Numbered from the stretch's first letter, positions 28,758-37,162 are shown. The stretch: DNA of 64,000 nt from Flavobacterium poyangense (GCF_011751075.1 NZ_JAALLN010000017.1:1-64000), one strand, 5' to 3'. The notes: a model not told the origin generated them from the sequence alone. A program made the numbers and translations.

Positions 28758-29136
28758 TATTCGTTACATTTTATTCGGGTTAGAATAAAAGTTTTGTTTT
28801 TACAAAGACTTCCTTCTTTAGTAAGACTTGAGTTTATTTTAACCGCTCGCAAAGTTTTTAGGCACGCAGATTTTGCGGATTAAGCCGATATTTTTATTTT
28901 TGGCTCGGATAAAAATAATCTGAACAAATCTGCCGAATCTGCGTGAGAAAATTTCTACGTAAACAAGGAGCTCGCAAGGATTTTTTGCTGTTGTGTTTGT
29001 TTAACCGCAAAGTTCTCAAAGCTTTATGTGAAAAGTCTTATAGTTAATCTTTGTGTACTTTGCGTGATCCTTTGTGTACCTTGCGTTTAAGCTCTTTACC
29101 GCTGAGTTTCTCAGGGTTTTATTTATGTAAAGGCTT
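28758..29136. repeat. Gene-free spacer filled with degenerate dispersed repeats
   Basis: No convincing gene. It holds a 19-bp imperfect inverted repeat, CACGCAGATTTTGCGGATT at 28863-28881 against AATCTGCCGAATCTGCGTG at 28927-28945 (16 of 19 pair), and downstream a mosaic of TTTGCG, CTTTGTGTAC and CTTTGCGT words at 29005-29090. Similar TTTGCG words recur at 52364-52428. These look like relics of dispersed flavobacterial intergenic repeats. Confidence 0.6.
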
Positions 29137-29877
29137 TTATTTCCAATGTACCTGTAAGGCAAAGCAGATTTTGTCCTCTTTGGTGATGCTAAAAGTAGTG
29201 TCGGTCTCTGTTTCACTTTCATGAATAACTACAGCATCATTTAAAGAGAGTTCTTTCATGAAATTCATTTCAAAACTGCTGATTTCCTGTTTTAAAATTT
29301 TGTTTGGGTCTACATGATCTAAACACCATTCGAGATATTTTACATTATTGGCGTGGTTTACAATGTCTAAATCGGATAAATAAACCGTTTTTTCAAAAAC
29401 AGATTCTTTTTCAGGATTCACATTTATTTTAGAGAAGCCTTCTACAGTGGCTCGGTTTTCAGGAAACAATTCAAAATGTTGGTAAGGTAAAGCTAGTGCT
29501 TCCGGACGACGGGCCTTAGTATTGAATACTGCCCAAAATGTTTCGCTGCCAACAATTTTTTTACCGTTTACGTACATTTCCAACGCACGAACAGAGCGTG
29601 AATTTTCAAGGCTGTTGATCCAGGTTTTTACGGTTACGGTATCCTGCCATTTTGGTAAAGCAGTTATTTCAACACGCATTCGGCTTAATACCCAGGCCTG
29701 ATCAAATTCCTGCATATCAGTAAAGCTGATGCCTCCAACTTCTGAATGTGCAGCAGCGGTTAACTGTAAAAGGTTACACAAATCGGTATATTTTAAATAA
29801 CCGTTAGGTGTGCATTGTGTAAAATTAATCTCCCAGTCTTTGCTTAAAACGGAAGTGAAATTTGGAGATATAGGCAT
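29137..29877 (-). CDS. Acyl-ACP thioesterase
   Basis: 246 residues forming two hotdog domains, PF01643 type. Hydrolyses acyl-ACP to release free fatty acids. Recognised by the N-terminal half (NGYLKYTDLCNLLQLTAAAH, WVLSRMRVEI) and the second hotdog (DLDIVNHANNVKYLEW), where the Asn-His pair corresponds to the catalytic residues of plant FatA/FatB enzymes. Cytosolic. Separated from miaA on the same strand by a short spacer of simple repeats. Confidence 0.85.
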   Translation of the reverse strand: MPISPNFTSVLSKDWEINFTQCTPNGYLKYTDLCNLLQLTAAAHSEVGGISFTDMQEFDQAWVLSRMRVEITALPKWQDTVTVKTWINSLENSRSVRALEMYVNGKKIVGSETFWAVFNTKARRPEALALPYQHFELFPENRATVEGFSKINVNPEKESVFEKTVYLSDLDIVNHANNVKYLEWCLDHVDPNKILKQEISSFEMNFMKELSLNDAVVIHESETETDTTFSITKEDKICFALQVHWK

Positions 29878-29879
29878 TG

Positions 29880-29990
29880 GTGGAGGGGGAATTTTAGATT
29901 TTAGACTTTAGATTTTAGATTTTTAGTGGAAGGTTATAAGTATTAAGTATTAAGTATTAAGTTTTTCGCTTCTCACTTTTCACTTTTCAC
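29880..29990. repeat. Simple word repeats between thioesterase and miaA
   Basis: Runs of TTTTAGA/TTTTAGAT words (29890-29922), three copies of TATTAAG (29938-29960) and CACTTTT repeats (29972-29990, reaching the miaA 3' end). TTTTAGATTTTAGA recurs near 52228-52250. Confidence 0.6.
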
Positions 29991-30902
29991 TTTCGACTGA
30001 ATGTATTCTATGATTTCACTTTTTGGTGTGGCATAATCAAACCATTTTGTATTTTCATTTCGTTTAAACCACGTCAGTTGGCGTTTGGCAAAACGACGGG
30101 TGTTTTTCTTGATTTCTTCGATTGCAAAGCCAAGAGTGAATTCTTTGTCAAAATAACTAAATAATTCCCGGTAACCGACCGTTTGTAAAGCATTTAACGC
30201 TTTATTAGGATAAAGTCTTTCGGCCTCTGCAAGTAAACCGCCCTGTATCATAAGGTCAACACGTTGATTGATGCGGTTGTAAATAACAGCTCTGTCGGCT
30301 TCTAAGCCAATGAGAATCGAAGTGAAATTTCTATTGCCTTTTTTCTGATTAAGGAAAGAAGAATACGGTTTTCCGGTACCCAGACAAACTTCAGTAAATC
30401 GCATCATTCGTTGCGGATTTTGTAAAGTCTGCGGGTTTTCGGTCGTTATTTTTTGATAATAATCGGGATCTAGTTTTTTTAGTTGCTCCTGTAGATAATG
30501 AATTCCGAGTTTTTCGTAATTTGAATTTACCTCAGTTCTAATCTCAGGATCAATTTCCGGAAATTCGTCAAAACCTTTTAATACTGCATCCACATACAAA
30601 CCTGAACCGCCAATTAGGATAGCGAAATCGCCTTGCTGAAACAGTACATCTAGTTTTATCAAGGCTTCTTTCTCATAATCGCCAACGGTATAATTTTCAA
30701 AAATAGATTTATTTTGAATGAAATGGTGTGGTGCAGCTTGCAGCTCTTCTTCGTGTGGAACTGCCGTACCAATAGTCATTTCTTTAAAAAACTGACGGCT
30801 GTCGCAAGATATAATCTCGCATTTGAAATGTTGTGCCAAAGCAATACTTAAGGCTGTTTTGCCTATAGCTGTTGGTCCGACGATGGTGATTAGATATTTC
30901 AT
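29973..30902 (-). CDS. miaA: tRNA dimethylallyltransferase
   Basis: 309 residues. Adds a dimethylallyl group to A37 of tRNAs reading UNN codons. P-loop GPTAIGKTALS near the N-terminus, SCDSRQFF with the catalytic Asp and substrate-binding residues, IGGSGLYVDAVLKG and the tRNA-binding FAKRQLTWFKR. Cytosolic, full length. The last codons (QSKVKSEK) are encoded within a run of CACTTTT simple repeats, suggesting that the C-terminal tail has been altered by repeat expansion. Confidence 0.96.
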   Translation of the reverse strand: MKYLITIVGPTAIGKTALSIALAQHFKCEIISCDSRQFFKEMTIGTAVPHEEELQAAPHHFIQNKSIFENYTVGDYEKEALIKLDVLFQQGDFAILIGGSGLYVDAVLKGFDEFPEIDPEIRTEVNSNYEKLGIHYLQEQLKKLDPDYYQKITTENPQTLQNPQRMMRFTEVCLGTGKPYSSFLNQKKGNRNFTSILIGLEADRAVIYNRINQRVDLMIQGGLLAEAERLYPNKALNALQTVGYRELFSYFDKEFTLGFAIEEIKKNTRRFAKRQLTWFKRNENTKWFDYATPKSEIIEYIQSKVKSEK

Positions 30903-31044
30903 ATTGGTAGCCCGGAGGAGAATGCAAATCCGGAGTTATAGTTTATTTAGTGAAAAAGAGCGACTTGTGAGTTTTTTTTTTGTTTTAGGATATGGAATTA
31001 AAAGAAGGTATAGTTAACTGTTGTGTTTGGAATAGTTTTATGGA

Positions 31045-31884
31045 TTAATTTTTTGTTAATTCGGTTCCGCATTCGTGACAGTATTTTGCGTTGTCGAAGT
31101 GCAGTTGGGCATTGCATTTTTTGCAGGTGTTTTTTGTGCTGACTGCGTTACCTTTCAAGCTGCTTTTTGCAAATTCGGCCGTAACAATTCCGGTTGGGAC
31201 GGCTATAATTCCGTAACCCATAATCATAACCAGAGAGGCTAAAAATTGCCCTAAAGGTGTTGCCGGTGAGATGTCGCCATATCCTACTGTAGTGAGGGTT
31301 ACTATTGCCCAGTAGATACCTACCGGAATACTGGTAAAACCACTTTCTCTTCCTTCTACAACATACATCAAAGCTCCTATAATTATAGCGCTAATGATTA
31401 CAAAATAGATGAAAACAAGAATTTTTTCTTTGCTGGCTTGCAATGCTTCTTTTAACTGAAAAGACTGATGTGAAATTTGGGGTATATGCAGAATTTTGAA
31501 TAATCTTAGAAACCGCAAAATTCGTACGATCGTCAGTATGCTGGTGCCCGGGAAAAAGATCGACATGTACATAGGTAAAATGGCGAGTAAATCAATAATA
31601 CCATAGAAACTAAAAACGTATCGCAACGGTTTCTGAATGGCTATTATGCGCAAAATGTATTCGATTGTAAAGAATACGGTAATAATCCATTCGCATATCA
31701 ATAGCTGAGAATGGTATTTGCTGTTGATGCCTTCTACAGTGTCAAGCATTACCAGAATGACACTTAATAGAATCAGACCGAGCAGTACCAGATCAAACAG
31801 ACGTCCCCAAAAGGTGTTCGTGCCGTAGAGGATGATTTTGGTTTGTTCTCTAAAAATCTCGTATTTTGATTTAGGTCTTGTCAT
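31045..31884 (-). CDS. Voltage-gated potassium channel-like protein with C-terminal zinc ribbon
   Basis: 279 residues. Six transmembrane segments: S1-S3, an Arg-rich S4 (TIVRILRFLRLFKIL), S5, and a pore loop with the potassium selectivity filter TTVGYGD before S6. The cytoplasmic tail (about 250-275) has CKKC and CHEC, a four-Cys zinc ribbon, in place of the usual RCK or cyclic-nucleotide domain. It should conduct potassium across the inner membrane; the ribbon's role is unknown. The gene stands alone on the minus strand. Confidence 0.88.
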   Translation of the reverse strand: MTRPKSKYEIFREQTKIILYGTNTFWGRLFDLVLLGLILLSVILVMLDTVEGINSKYHSQLLICEWIITVFFTIEYILRIIAIQKPLRYVFSFYGIIDLLAILPMYMSIFFPGTSILTIVRILRFLRLFKILHIPQISHQSFQLKEALQASKEKILVFIYFVIISAIIIGALMYVVEGRESGFTSIPVGIYWAIVTLTTVGYGDISPATPLGQFLASLVMIMGYGIIAVPTGIVTAEFAKSSLKGNAVSTKNTCKKCNAQLHFDNAKYCHECGTELTKN

Positions 31885-31914
31885 TTCTACGAAGATACGT
31901 AAAGTTTGTAAGGA

Positions 31915-33276
31915 TTAAAAATATAGGATTTTTAACGTTTTACTTTTGCGAATGTCGTTTTGTATGATGTTTTTTACATCACGATTGTTTTGCATTGGGA
32001 TAAGAATGTTTTTTAGGATCTCAATATTTGTAATTTGATAATTCAGATCATAATAAGCATATCCCTTATAGATTCCATTTTCGATCAGGATGGCGCTACG
32101 TTCGTTTATGTTTCGGCCTCTGTCAATCAAGATCATGCTTTTGTTTTCGAAGCTGTTTTCGGTTATAAATTGCTGAACTCTTTCGTTGTATACTTCGGCA
32201 GTTACTTCGCCTATACAAGCGCCATCACATTCTTTGATTTTGTATTGAAAGCATTCTTTTTTGCTTTGATACAATCCGGTTAGCTTTTGACATAAATGGT
32301 ATTTTGTCGTAAACCTGAAAAGAGCGTTTTTACCTTCTTGTAAGGTAGCAAACGAGGTGATTTCTTTTTTGCGGCCGTCTGCTTTTTCAAGCTTAAGATT
32401 CATATATCCATTTTCATCTTTTTCGGCGTATAAGGCATATTGAAAAATCGTTTTTCGCTGTGAACGATTGTATCTGGGACGGTTTATTTTTATTTCCTCG
32501 CTTTCTTTTAAAAGCGCGATTAATTCGCTTCCGGTCTCGTCGTAAGTTATCGTAAAAGCTTCTTTTTGTATTTTTTTGCTCTTTGTTGTGATTCCGGTAA
32601 AATGCTGATTGATTCGTTTTTTTATATTCTGACTTTTACCAATGTAAATCAAGGTACCTTTTTCGTTATGAATATAGTATACACCTGTTTTGCTTGGCAT
32701 TTGTTTCAGGAGATCCAGTAATTTTGGAGCGATTCCTTTTTCGACTTCGAGTTTTATAAAATCTTTTACGATTGTTTTCTCCAAGTCTTTTTCTAAGAGC
32801 ATTTTAAACAACTTAACAGTGGCCATAGCATCGCCACTGGCACGATGTCTGTCTGCCATTGGTATTCCAAGTGCACGAACCAATTTTCCTAAACTATAAG
32901 AAGTTTGCTCCGGTATTAGCTTTTTAGAAAGTTCTACGGTACAAAGTGTTCTGGCTTCAAAATTATAACCTAAGCGACGGAATTCCGTTCGAAGAATTCT
33001 GTAATCAAAAGAAGCGTTGTGTGCTACAATGATACAGTCAGCAGTGATTTCGATAATCCTTTTGGCGATTTCAAAAAACTTAGGTGCTGATCGCAACATA
33101 GCATTATTAATTCCGGTTAATTTAACCACAAAGGGCTGAATCGGAATTTCCGGATTAACAAGGCTAATGAATTGGTCAATTACCTCATGTCCATCAAATC
33201 TATATATGGCGATTTCGGTAATTCCTTCTTCATTAAACTGCCCTCCAGTTGTTTCTATGTCTAGTATTGCGTACAA
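31915..33276 (-). CDS. DnaQ-type exonuclease fused to a UvrC/Cho-like GIY-YIG nuclease
   Basis: 453 residues. Residues 1-170 form a DEDDh 3'-5' exonuclease: Exo I AILDIETTG, Exo II VAHNASFDYRIL, Exo III HRASGDAMATV. Residues 195-280 form a GIY-YIG endonuclease (GVYYIHNEKGTLIYIGKS, then NIKKRINQHF). The C-terminal part, with CDGACIGE, resembles the linker after the nuclease in UvrC and Cho. The combination suggests excision-type repair with trimming. Such fusions are known in several phyla, but the biological role is little studied. Confidence 0.87.
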   Translation of the reverse strand: MYAILDIETTGGQFNEEGITEIAIYRFDGHEVIDQFISLVNPEIPIQPFVVKLTGINNAMLRSAPKFFEIAKRIIEITADCIIVAHNASFDYRILRTEFRRLGYNFEARTLCTVELSKKLIPEQTSYSLGKLVRALGIPMADRHRASGDAMATVKLFKMLLEKDLEKTIVKDFIKLEVEKGIAPKLLDLLKQMPSKTGVYYIHNEKGTLIYIGKSQNIKKRINQHFTGITTKSKKIQKEAFTITYDETGSELIALLKESEEIKINRPRYNRSQRKTIFQYALYAEKDENGYMNLKLEKADGRKKEITSFATLQEGKNALFRFTTKYHLCQKLTGLYQSKKECFQYKIKECDGACIGEVTAEVYNERVQQFITENSFENKSMILIDRGRNINERSAILIENGIYKGYAYYDLNYQITNIEILKNILIPMQNNRDVKNIIQNDIRKSKTLKILYF

Positions 33277-33293
33277 ATAAATTTTAATTTTCG

Positions 33294-33348
33294 GTAGAGA
33301 TGCACAGCAGCATCTCTACTGTAAAGACGCACTGCTGTGCGTCTTTAC
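33294..33348. repeat. Two adjacent palindromes of one dispersed repeat family
   Basis: First: GTAGAGATGC (33294-33303), loop ACAGCA, GCATCTCTAC (33310-33319). Second: GTAAAGACGCA (33321-33331), loop CTGCTG, TGCGTCTTTAC (33338-33348). Both stems are perfect. A third member lies inside the neighbouring gene at 33467-33492. They sit between the DnaQ fusion gene and the YggS gene and may also stop transcription. Confidence 0.85.
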
Positions 33349-33362
33349 GATAGTTAATAATA

Positions 33363-34028
33363 TTAGCGTCCTCCAAAAATGCTGCTGCCAATACGAACCA
33401 TTGTGCTGCCACATGCTATAGCAAGTTGGTAATCGCCGGACATTCCCATTGAAATCGTTGAAATGGTAGAGATGCACTGCTGTGCATCTCTATCACGCAA
33501 CGAATCAAAAATATATTTTAAATATATAAATTCTTTTTTTATTTGGTTTTGATTTTCTGTAAAAGTTGCCATTCCCATTAATCCAAGAATCCGAATGTTT
33601 TTCATTTCTTTAAATTCGGTTGATGCGAGGAGTGTGTTTAATTCGTTTTCATCAAGACCAAATTTAGTTTCTTCTTCGGCAATATGCATTTGTAACAGGC
33701 AATCAATAACTCTGTTGTTCTTTGCTGCCTGTTTGTTGATTTCCTGCAATAATTTTAAGCTGTCAACTCCATGAATCAGACTTACAAACGGAGCCATAAA
33801 TTTGACTTTATTTGTTTGCACGTGCCCAATCATATGCCATTGGATATCTTTTGGCATTTGTTCCCACTTGTCTGTCATTTCCTGGATTTTGTTTTCTCCG
33901 AAAATGCGCTGACCGGCTTCGTAAGCTTCCATTAAATCGGCTACAGGTTTTGTTTTAGAAACAGCAACCAGGGTTACGTTTTCCGGTAATGTAGCTTTTA
34001 TGGAATTTAATTTAGAGGCTATTGACAT
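33363..34028 (-). CDS. YggS/PLPBP family pyridoxal-phosphate homeostasis protein
   Basis: 221 residues. Binds PLP without known catalysis and keeps vitamin B6 and amino-acid pools balanced. The PLP-binding Lys is in VAVSKTKP, with FGENKIQE, WHMIGHVQTNK and the phosphate-binding end MGMSGDYQLAI and GSTMVRIGSSIFG. Residues 179-188 (DRDAQQCIST) are encoded by a palindromic repeat, an in-frame insertion just before the conserved MGMSGD motif; the surrounding fold appears intact, so the protein is probably functional. Confidence 0.9.
   Translation of the reverse strand: MSIASKLNSIKATLPENVTLVAVSKTKPVADLMEAYEAGQRIFGENKIQEMTDKWEQMPKDIQWHMIGHVQTNKVKFMAPFVSLIHGVDSLKLLQEINKQAAKNNRVIDCLLQMHIAEEETKFGLDENELNTLLASTEFKEMKNIRILGLMGMATFTENQNQIKKEFIYLKYIFDSLRDRDAQQCISTISTISMGMSGDYQLAIACGSTMVRIGSSIFGGR
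33467..33492. repeat. Palindromic repeat inside the yggS coding sequence
   Basis: TAGAGATGCA (33467-33476), loop CTGCTG, TGCATCTCTA (33483-33492), a perfect 10-bp stem with the same loop as the intergenic copy at 33321-33348. In frame; contributes DRDAQQCIST to the protein. Confidence 0.9.
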
Positions 34029-34158
34029 TTATTTAGTTCTGTTTTGGAAAGTGACACGTTTAATTTCTTATATTTCCGTGTTGGAATACAAAAAGTCTAT
34101 TTCGTGATTTTCTATTTTTAAATTGTGTTTGACTTATTTTCACAAACAAATGAAAATT

Positions 34159-35046
34159 TTACAAAAACTGCTTCGAAATTTTTTCTGCTTTTTTGCTTTC
34201 GCTATAGTCATAAAAACCTTCACCGGATTTTACACCCAATTTTCCGGCACGCACCATATTTACTAATAATGGGCAAGGGGCGTATTTAGGATTTTTGAAA
34301 CCTTCATACATTACATTTAAAATAGCAAGGCAAACATCAAGTCCAATAAAATCAGCCAATTGTAATGGTCCCATCGGATGTCCCATTCCTAATTTCATTA
34401 CGGTATCAATTTCATAAACTCCGGCAACTTTATTGTATAAGGTTTCGATAGCTTCGTTTAACATTGGCATTAAAATTCTGTTAGCCACAAAACCCGGGTA
34501 ATCGTTTACTTCAACTGGTGTTTTACCTAATTTCTCAGACAGATCCATGATGATTTTTGTTACTTCATCGCTAGTATTGTAACCGCGGATAATCTCTACC
34601 AACTTCATGATTGGCACCGGATTCATAAAATGCATTCCGATAACGCGTTCCGGATGTGTTACTACGGCTCCGATTTGCGTAATTGAAATCGAAGAAGTGT
34701 TTGTTGCCAGAATTGTGTTGTGTGAACAGACTTCGTTTAATTGTTTGAAAATATTCAATTTCAACTCCACATTTTCTGTTGCAGCTTCCACTACTAAATC
34801 GACGCCAACAACACCGTCTTTGATGTCGGTATAAGTAATAATATTGGTGATCGTTTTAGCAACTTCTTCAGGAGTAATAGTTCCTTTTGCTTGCATTCGA
34901 TCAAGATTGGCGGCAATAGTTGCCATTCCTTTGTCTAATGATTTTTCTGAAACATCAATAAGTTTTACAACAAAACCACTTTGTGCAAAAGTATGAGCAA
35001 TTCCGTTACCCATTGTTCCTGCACCAATTACAGCTATAGTCTTCAT
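34159..35046 (-). CDS. 3-hydroxybutyryl-CoA dehydrogenase
   Basis: 295 residues. NAD-dependent interconversion of 3-hydroxyacyl-CoA and 3-ketoacyl-CoA. The Rossmann motif GAGTMGNGIAH starts at residue 7; catalytic His is in IGMHFMNPVPIMKLVE and the Asn/Glu pair follows; the C-terminal domain has DYPGFVANRILMP and MGHPMGPLQLADFIGLDV. Cytosolic homodimer by family. The upstream gene on the same strand is separated by a strong terminator, so it is probably transcribed independently. Confidence 0.94.
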   Translation of the reverse strand: MKTIAVIGAGTMGNGIAHTFAQSGFVVKLIDVSEKSLDKGMATIAANLDRMQAKGTITPEEVAKTITNIITYTDIKDGVVGVDLVVEAATENVELKLNIFKQLNEVCSHNTILATNTSSISITQIGAVVTHPERVIGMHFMNPVPIMKLVEIIRGYNTSDEVTKIIMDLSEKLGKTPVEVNDYPGFVANRILMPMLNEAIETLYNKVAGVYEIDTVMKLGMGHPMGPLQLADFIGLDVCLAILNVMYEGFKNPKYAPCPLLVNMVRAGKLGVKSGEGFYDYSESKKAEKISKQFL

Positions 35047-35073
35047 TTAGTTTAGTATTTAAATTTTAAAAAG

Positions 35074-35114
35074 TTAAGGTTTAAAGCGGTTTTTCTTCCC
35101 GCTTTAAACCTTAA
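35074..35114 (-). terminator. Rho-independent terminator after the Gfo/Idh gene
   Basis: Perfect 16-bp stem TTAAGGTTTAAAGCGG (35074-35089) and its complement (35099-35114), nine-base loop. Read on the minus strand it follows the oxidoreductase stop by 25 bp and is followed by a T-rich stretch. Confidence 0.85.
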
Positions 35115-35138
35115 AAGATTAGTTAGTTATGTTTTATA

Positions 35139-36104
35139 TTATTTATCAAAGCAGTCGATGATTTGATACGCAACACGTAAAGCATCGGTAGCTTGCTCCA
35201 AAGTTACCACTGGTGTGGTATCTGTAATAATTGCATTAGCAAAGGATTCTAATTCGTCTAAAATCGCGTTGTTTTGCTCTACATCAGGATTGGTGAAGTA
35301 GATTTGTTTTTTTATACCTTCAGCATTTTGCAGAATCATATCAAAGTCTCCCGGAACTTCAGGAGCGTCTTTCATGCGGACTACCTCGCATTTTTTCTCT
35401 AAGAAATCAACCGAAATATAGGCATCTCTTTGAAAAAAACGCGTTTTGCGCATGTTTTTCAAAGAAATTCTGCTTGCCGTTAAGTTGGCAACACAACCAT
35501 TTTCGAATTCAATTCGGGCATTTGCAATATCCGGAGTTTCGCTAATTACAGAAACGCCACTTGCATTGATGTTTTTTACTTTTGATTTTACAACACTAAG
35601 AATAGCATCAATATCGTGAATCATCAAATCTAAAACTACCGGAACGTCTGTACCACGCGGATTAAATTCGGCCAAACGATGTGTTTCAATAAACATCGGA
35701 TTTTCGATCATATTTTTGGTTGCAATAAACGCCGGATTAAAGCGCTCCACATGACCTACTTGCCCTTTTACATTGTATTCTTTTGCTAAAGCAATGATTT
35801 CTTCTGCTTCTTCAACCGTATTGGCAATAGGTTTCTCTATAAAGATATGTTTTCCTGATTTGATGGCAACTTTTGCACATTTGTAATGCGATAGTGTTGG
35901 TGTTACAATGTCGATTACATCAACAGCATGGATTAATTTTGCAATAGTACTGAAGTTAGTGTAGCCAAATTCTTTTGAAATTCTTTCGGCATTCTCTTGA
36001 TTTTCGTCGTAAAATCCAACTAATTCGTACTTGTCAGATTGTTGTAATAAACGTAAATGTATTTTACCCAGATGACCAGCACCTAAAACTCCCACTTTTA
36101 ACAT
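35139..36104 (-). CDS. Gfo/Idh/MocA family oxidoreductase
   Basis: 321 residues. N-terminal Rossmann domain with GAGHLGKIHLRLL, the EKP motif in IFIEKPIANT, and VGHVERFNPAF; the C-terminal alpha/beta domain has HDIDAILSV with the conserved His. NAD(P)-dependent, acting on a sugar or related polyol whose identity cannot be read from the sequence. Cytosolic. Single gene followed by a terminator, divergent from pcm. Confidence 0.9.
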   Translation of the reverse strand: MLKVGVLGAGHLGKIHLRLLQQSDKYELVGFYDENQENAERISKEFGYTNFSTIAKLIHAVDVIDIVTPTLSHYKCAKVAIKSGKHIFIEKPIANTVEEAEEIIALAKEYNVKGQVGHVERFNPAFIATKNMIENPMFIETHRLAEFNPRGTDVPVVLDLMIHDIDAILSVVKSKVKNINASGVSVISETPDIANARIEFENGCVANLTASRISLKNMRKTRFFQRDAYISVDFLEKKCEVVRMKDAPEVPGDFDMILQNAEGIKKQIYFTNPDVEQNNAILDELESFANAIITDTTPVVTLEQATDALRVAYQIIDCFDK

Positions 36105-36432
36105 GATAATGTATTTTAAACAAAAATAGAATTTATTTGTTAAAAGTGAAAGTTAATGCCTTAAAGATTTAACGATTTAGTAAATCCATTCAATACAATA
36201 CTTTTTGAAAAAATCAGTTGCTGAAAATAAATTCTGTGAAGCTTATTTATACGACTGATGTTCGAAGGAATACAAAAAGAAAGGGCTTAATTATTCATAA
36301 TGTCACTAAAAGTGAAGAAAGAGCAGCTGTGATTTTTATCATAAAATATTAGTATTCATTAGGATTAGGTTTTTAATCAAAAATAGAGGCGAAATGGTTA
36401 AAAAGTAGTTGATAATTCATGATTTGTTTTCT
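36105..36432. other. Intergenic region between divergent genes
   Basis: 328 bp between the Gfo/Idh oxidoreductase and pcm. A TATTTTTG word, read on the minus strand, covers 36121-36128 just upstream of the oxidoreductase and may be its -7 box. Nothing else could be recognised. Confidence 0.4.
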
Positions 36433-36440
36433 TATTTTTG
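36433..36440 (+). promoter_or_regulatory. Candidate -7 box for pcm
   Basis: TATTTTTG fits TAnnTTTG. A start site just downstream would leave a leader of about 15 nt before the TTG at 36462 and excludes the TTG at 36438 as initiation codon. Confidence 0.4.
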
Positions 36441-36461
36441 CCAAAAATAAAAAGACCAACT

Positions 36462-37103
36462 TTGAAAGATACTGCCAAACATCAAGGACTTCGTAATCAG
36501 TTAGTAAGCACTTTAGAACAAAAGGGAATAACCGATAAAGCAGTTTTGGAAGCGATTAAAAAGATTCCAAGACACCTTTTTCTTAACTCCAGTTTTGAGG
36601 ATTATGCCTATCAGGACAAAGCGTTTCCTATAGGGGCCGGACAAACTATTTCGCAGCCTTATACTGTCGCTTTTCAATCACAGTTATTAGAAGTTAAAAA
36701 GGAACATAAAATTCTGGAAATCGGAACTGGGTCAGGATATCAAACTGCTGTTTTGTGCATGTTGGGTGCTAAAGTGTTTAGTGTAGAAAGACAAAATGAG
36801 TTGTTTAAGACCACTTCCAATTTATTCCCGAAATTGAATATTCGTCCCAAACATTTGTCATTTGGTGATGGTTATAAAGGATTGCCGAATTTTGCTCCTT
36901 TTGACAGTATTATTGTAACGGCAGGCGCTCCTTTTATCCCGCAACCCCTTATGGCACAGTTGAAAATAGGGGGGAGACTGGTTATTCCGCTAGGAGAAGA
37001 TGTTCAGATTATGACTTTACTGATTCGTAAAAATGAAACACAATTTGAAAAACATGAGTTTGGAGAATTTAGATTTGTTCCATTATTAGAAGATAAGAAT
37101 TAA
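36462..37103 (+). CDS. pcm: Protein-L-isoaspartate O-methyltransferase
   Basis: 213 residues if initiated at the TTG at 36462 (KDTAKHQGLRNQLV), which matches where family members begin; another TTG at 36438 overlaps the probable promoter. No ATG is available at this end. Repairs isoaspartyl residues of aged proteins using S-adenosylmethionine. Motif I is LEIGTGSGYQTAVL, the substrate loop is GAGQTISQPYTVA, and PFDSIIVTAGAPFIP is the post-I region. Cytosolic. Confidence 0.93.
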   Translation: MKDTAKHQGLRNQLVSTLEQKGITDKAVLEAIKKIPRHLFLNSSFEDYAYQDKAFPIGAGQTISQPYTVAFQSQLLEVKKEHKILEIGTGSGYQTAVLCMLGAKVFSVERQNELFKTTSNLFPKLNIRPKHLSFGDGYKGLPNFAPFDSIIVTAGAPFIPQPLMAQLKIGGRLVIPLGEDVQIMTLLIRKNETQFEKHEFGEFRFVPLLEDKN

Positions 37104-37162
37104 GTTGATAATAAGTTGTTTGTCAGATTAAAAAAGAATAAGTAAAATATTTAGTAAAAAGG

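Noticed and set aside
28683..28883. 66-codon frame after rprY
   Set aside because: It crosses the rprY stop and the terminator hairpin; composition is that of translated spacer.
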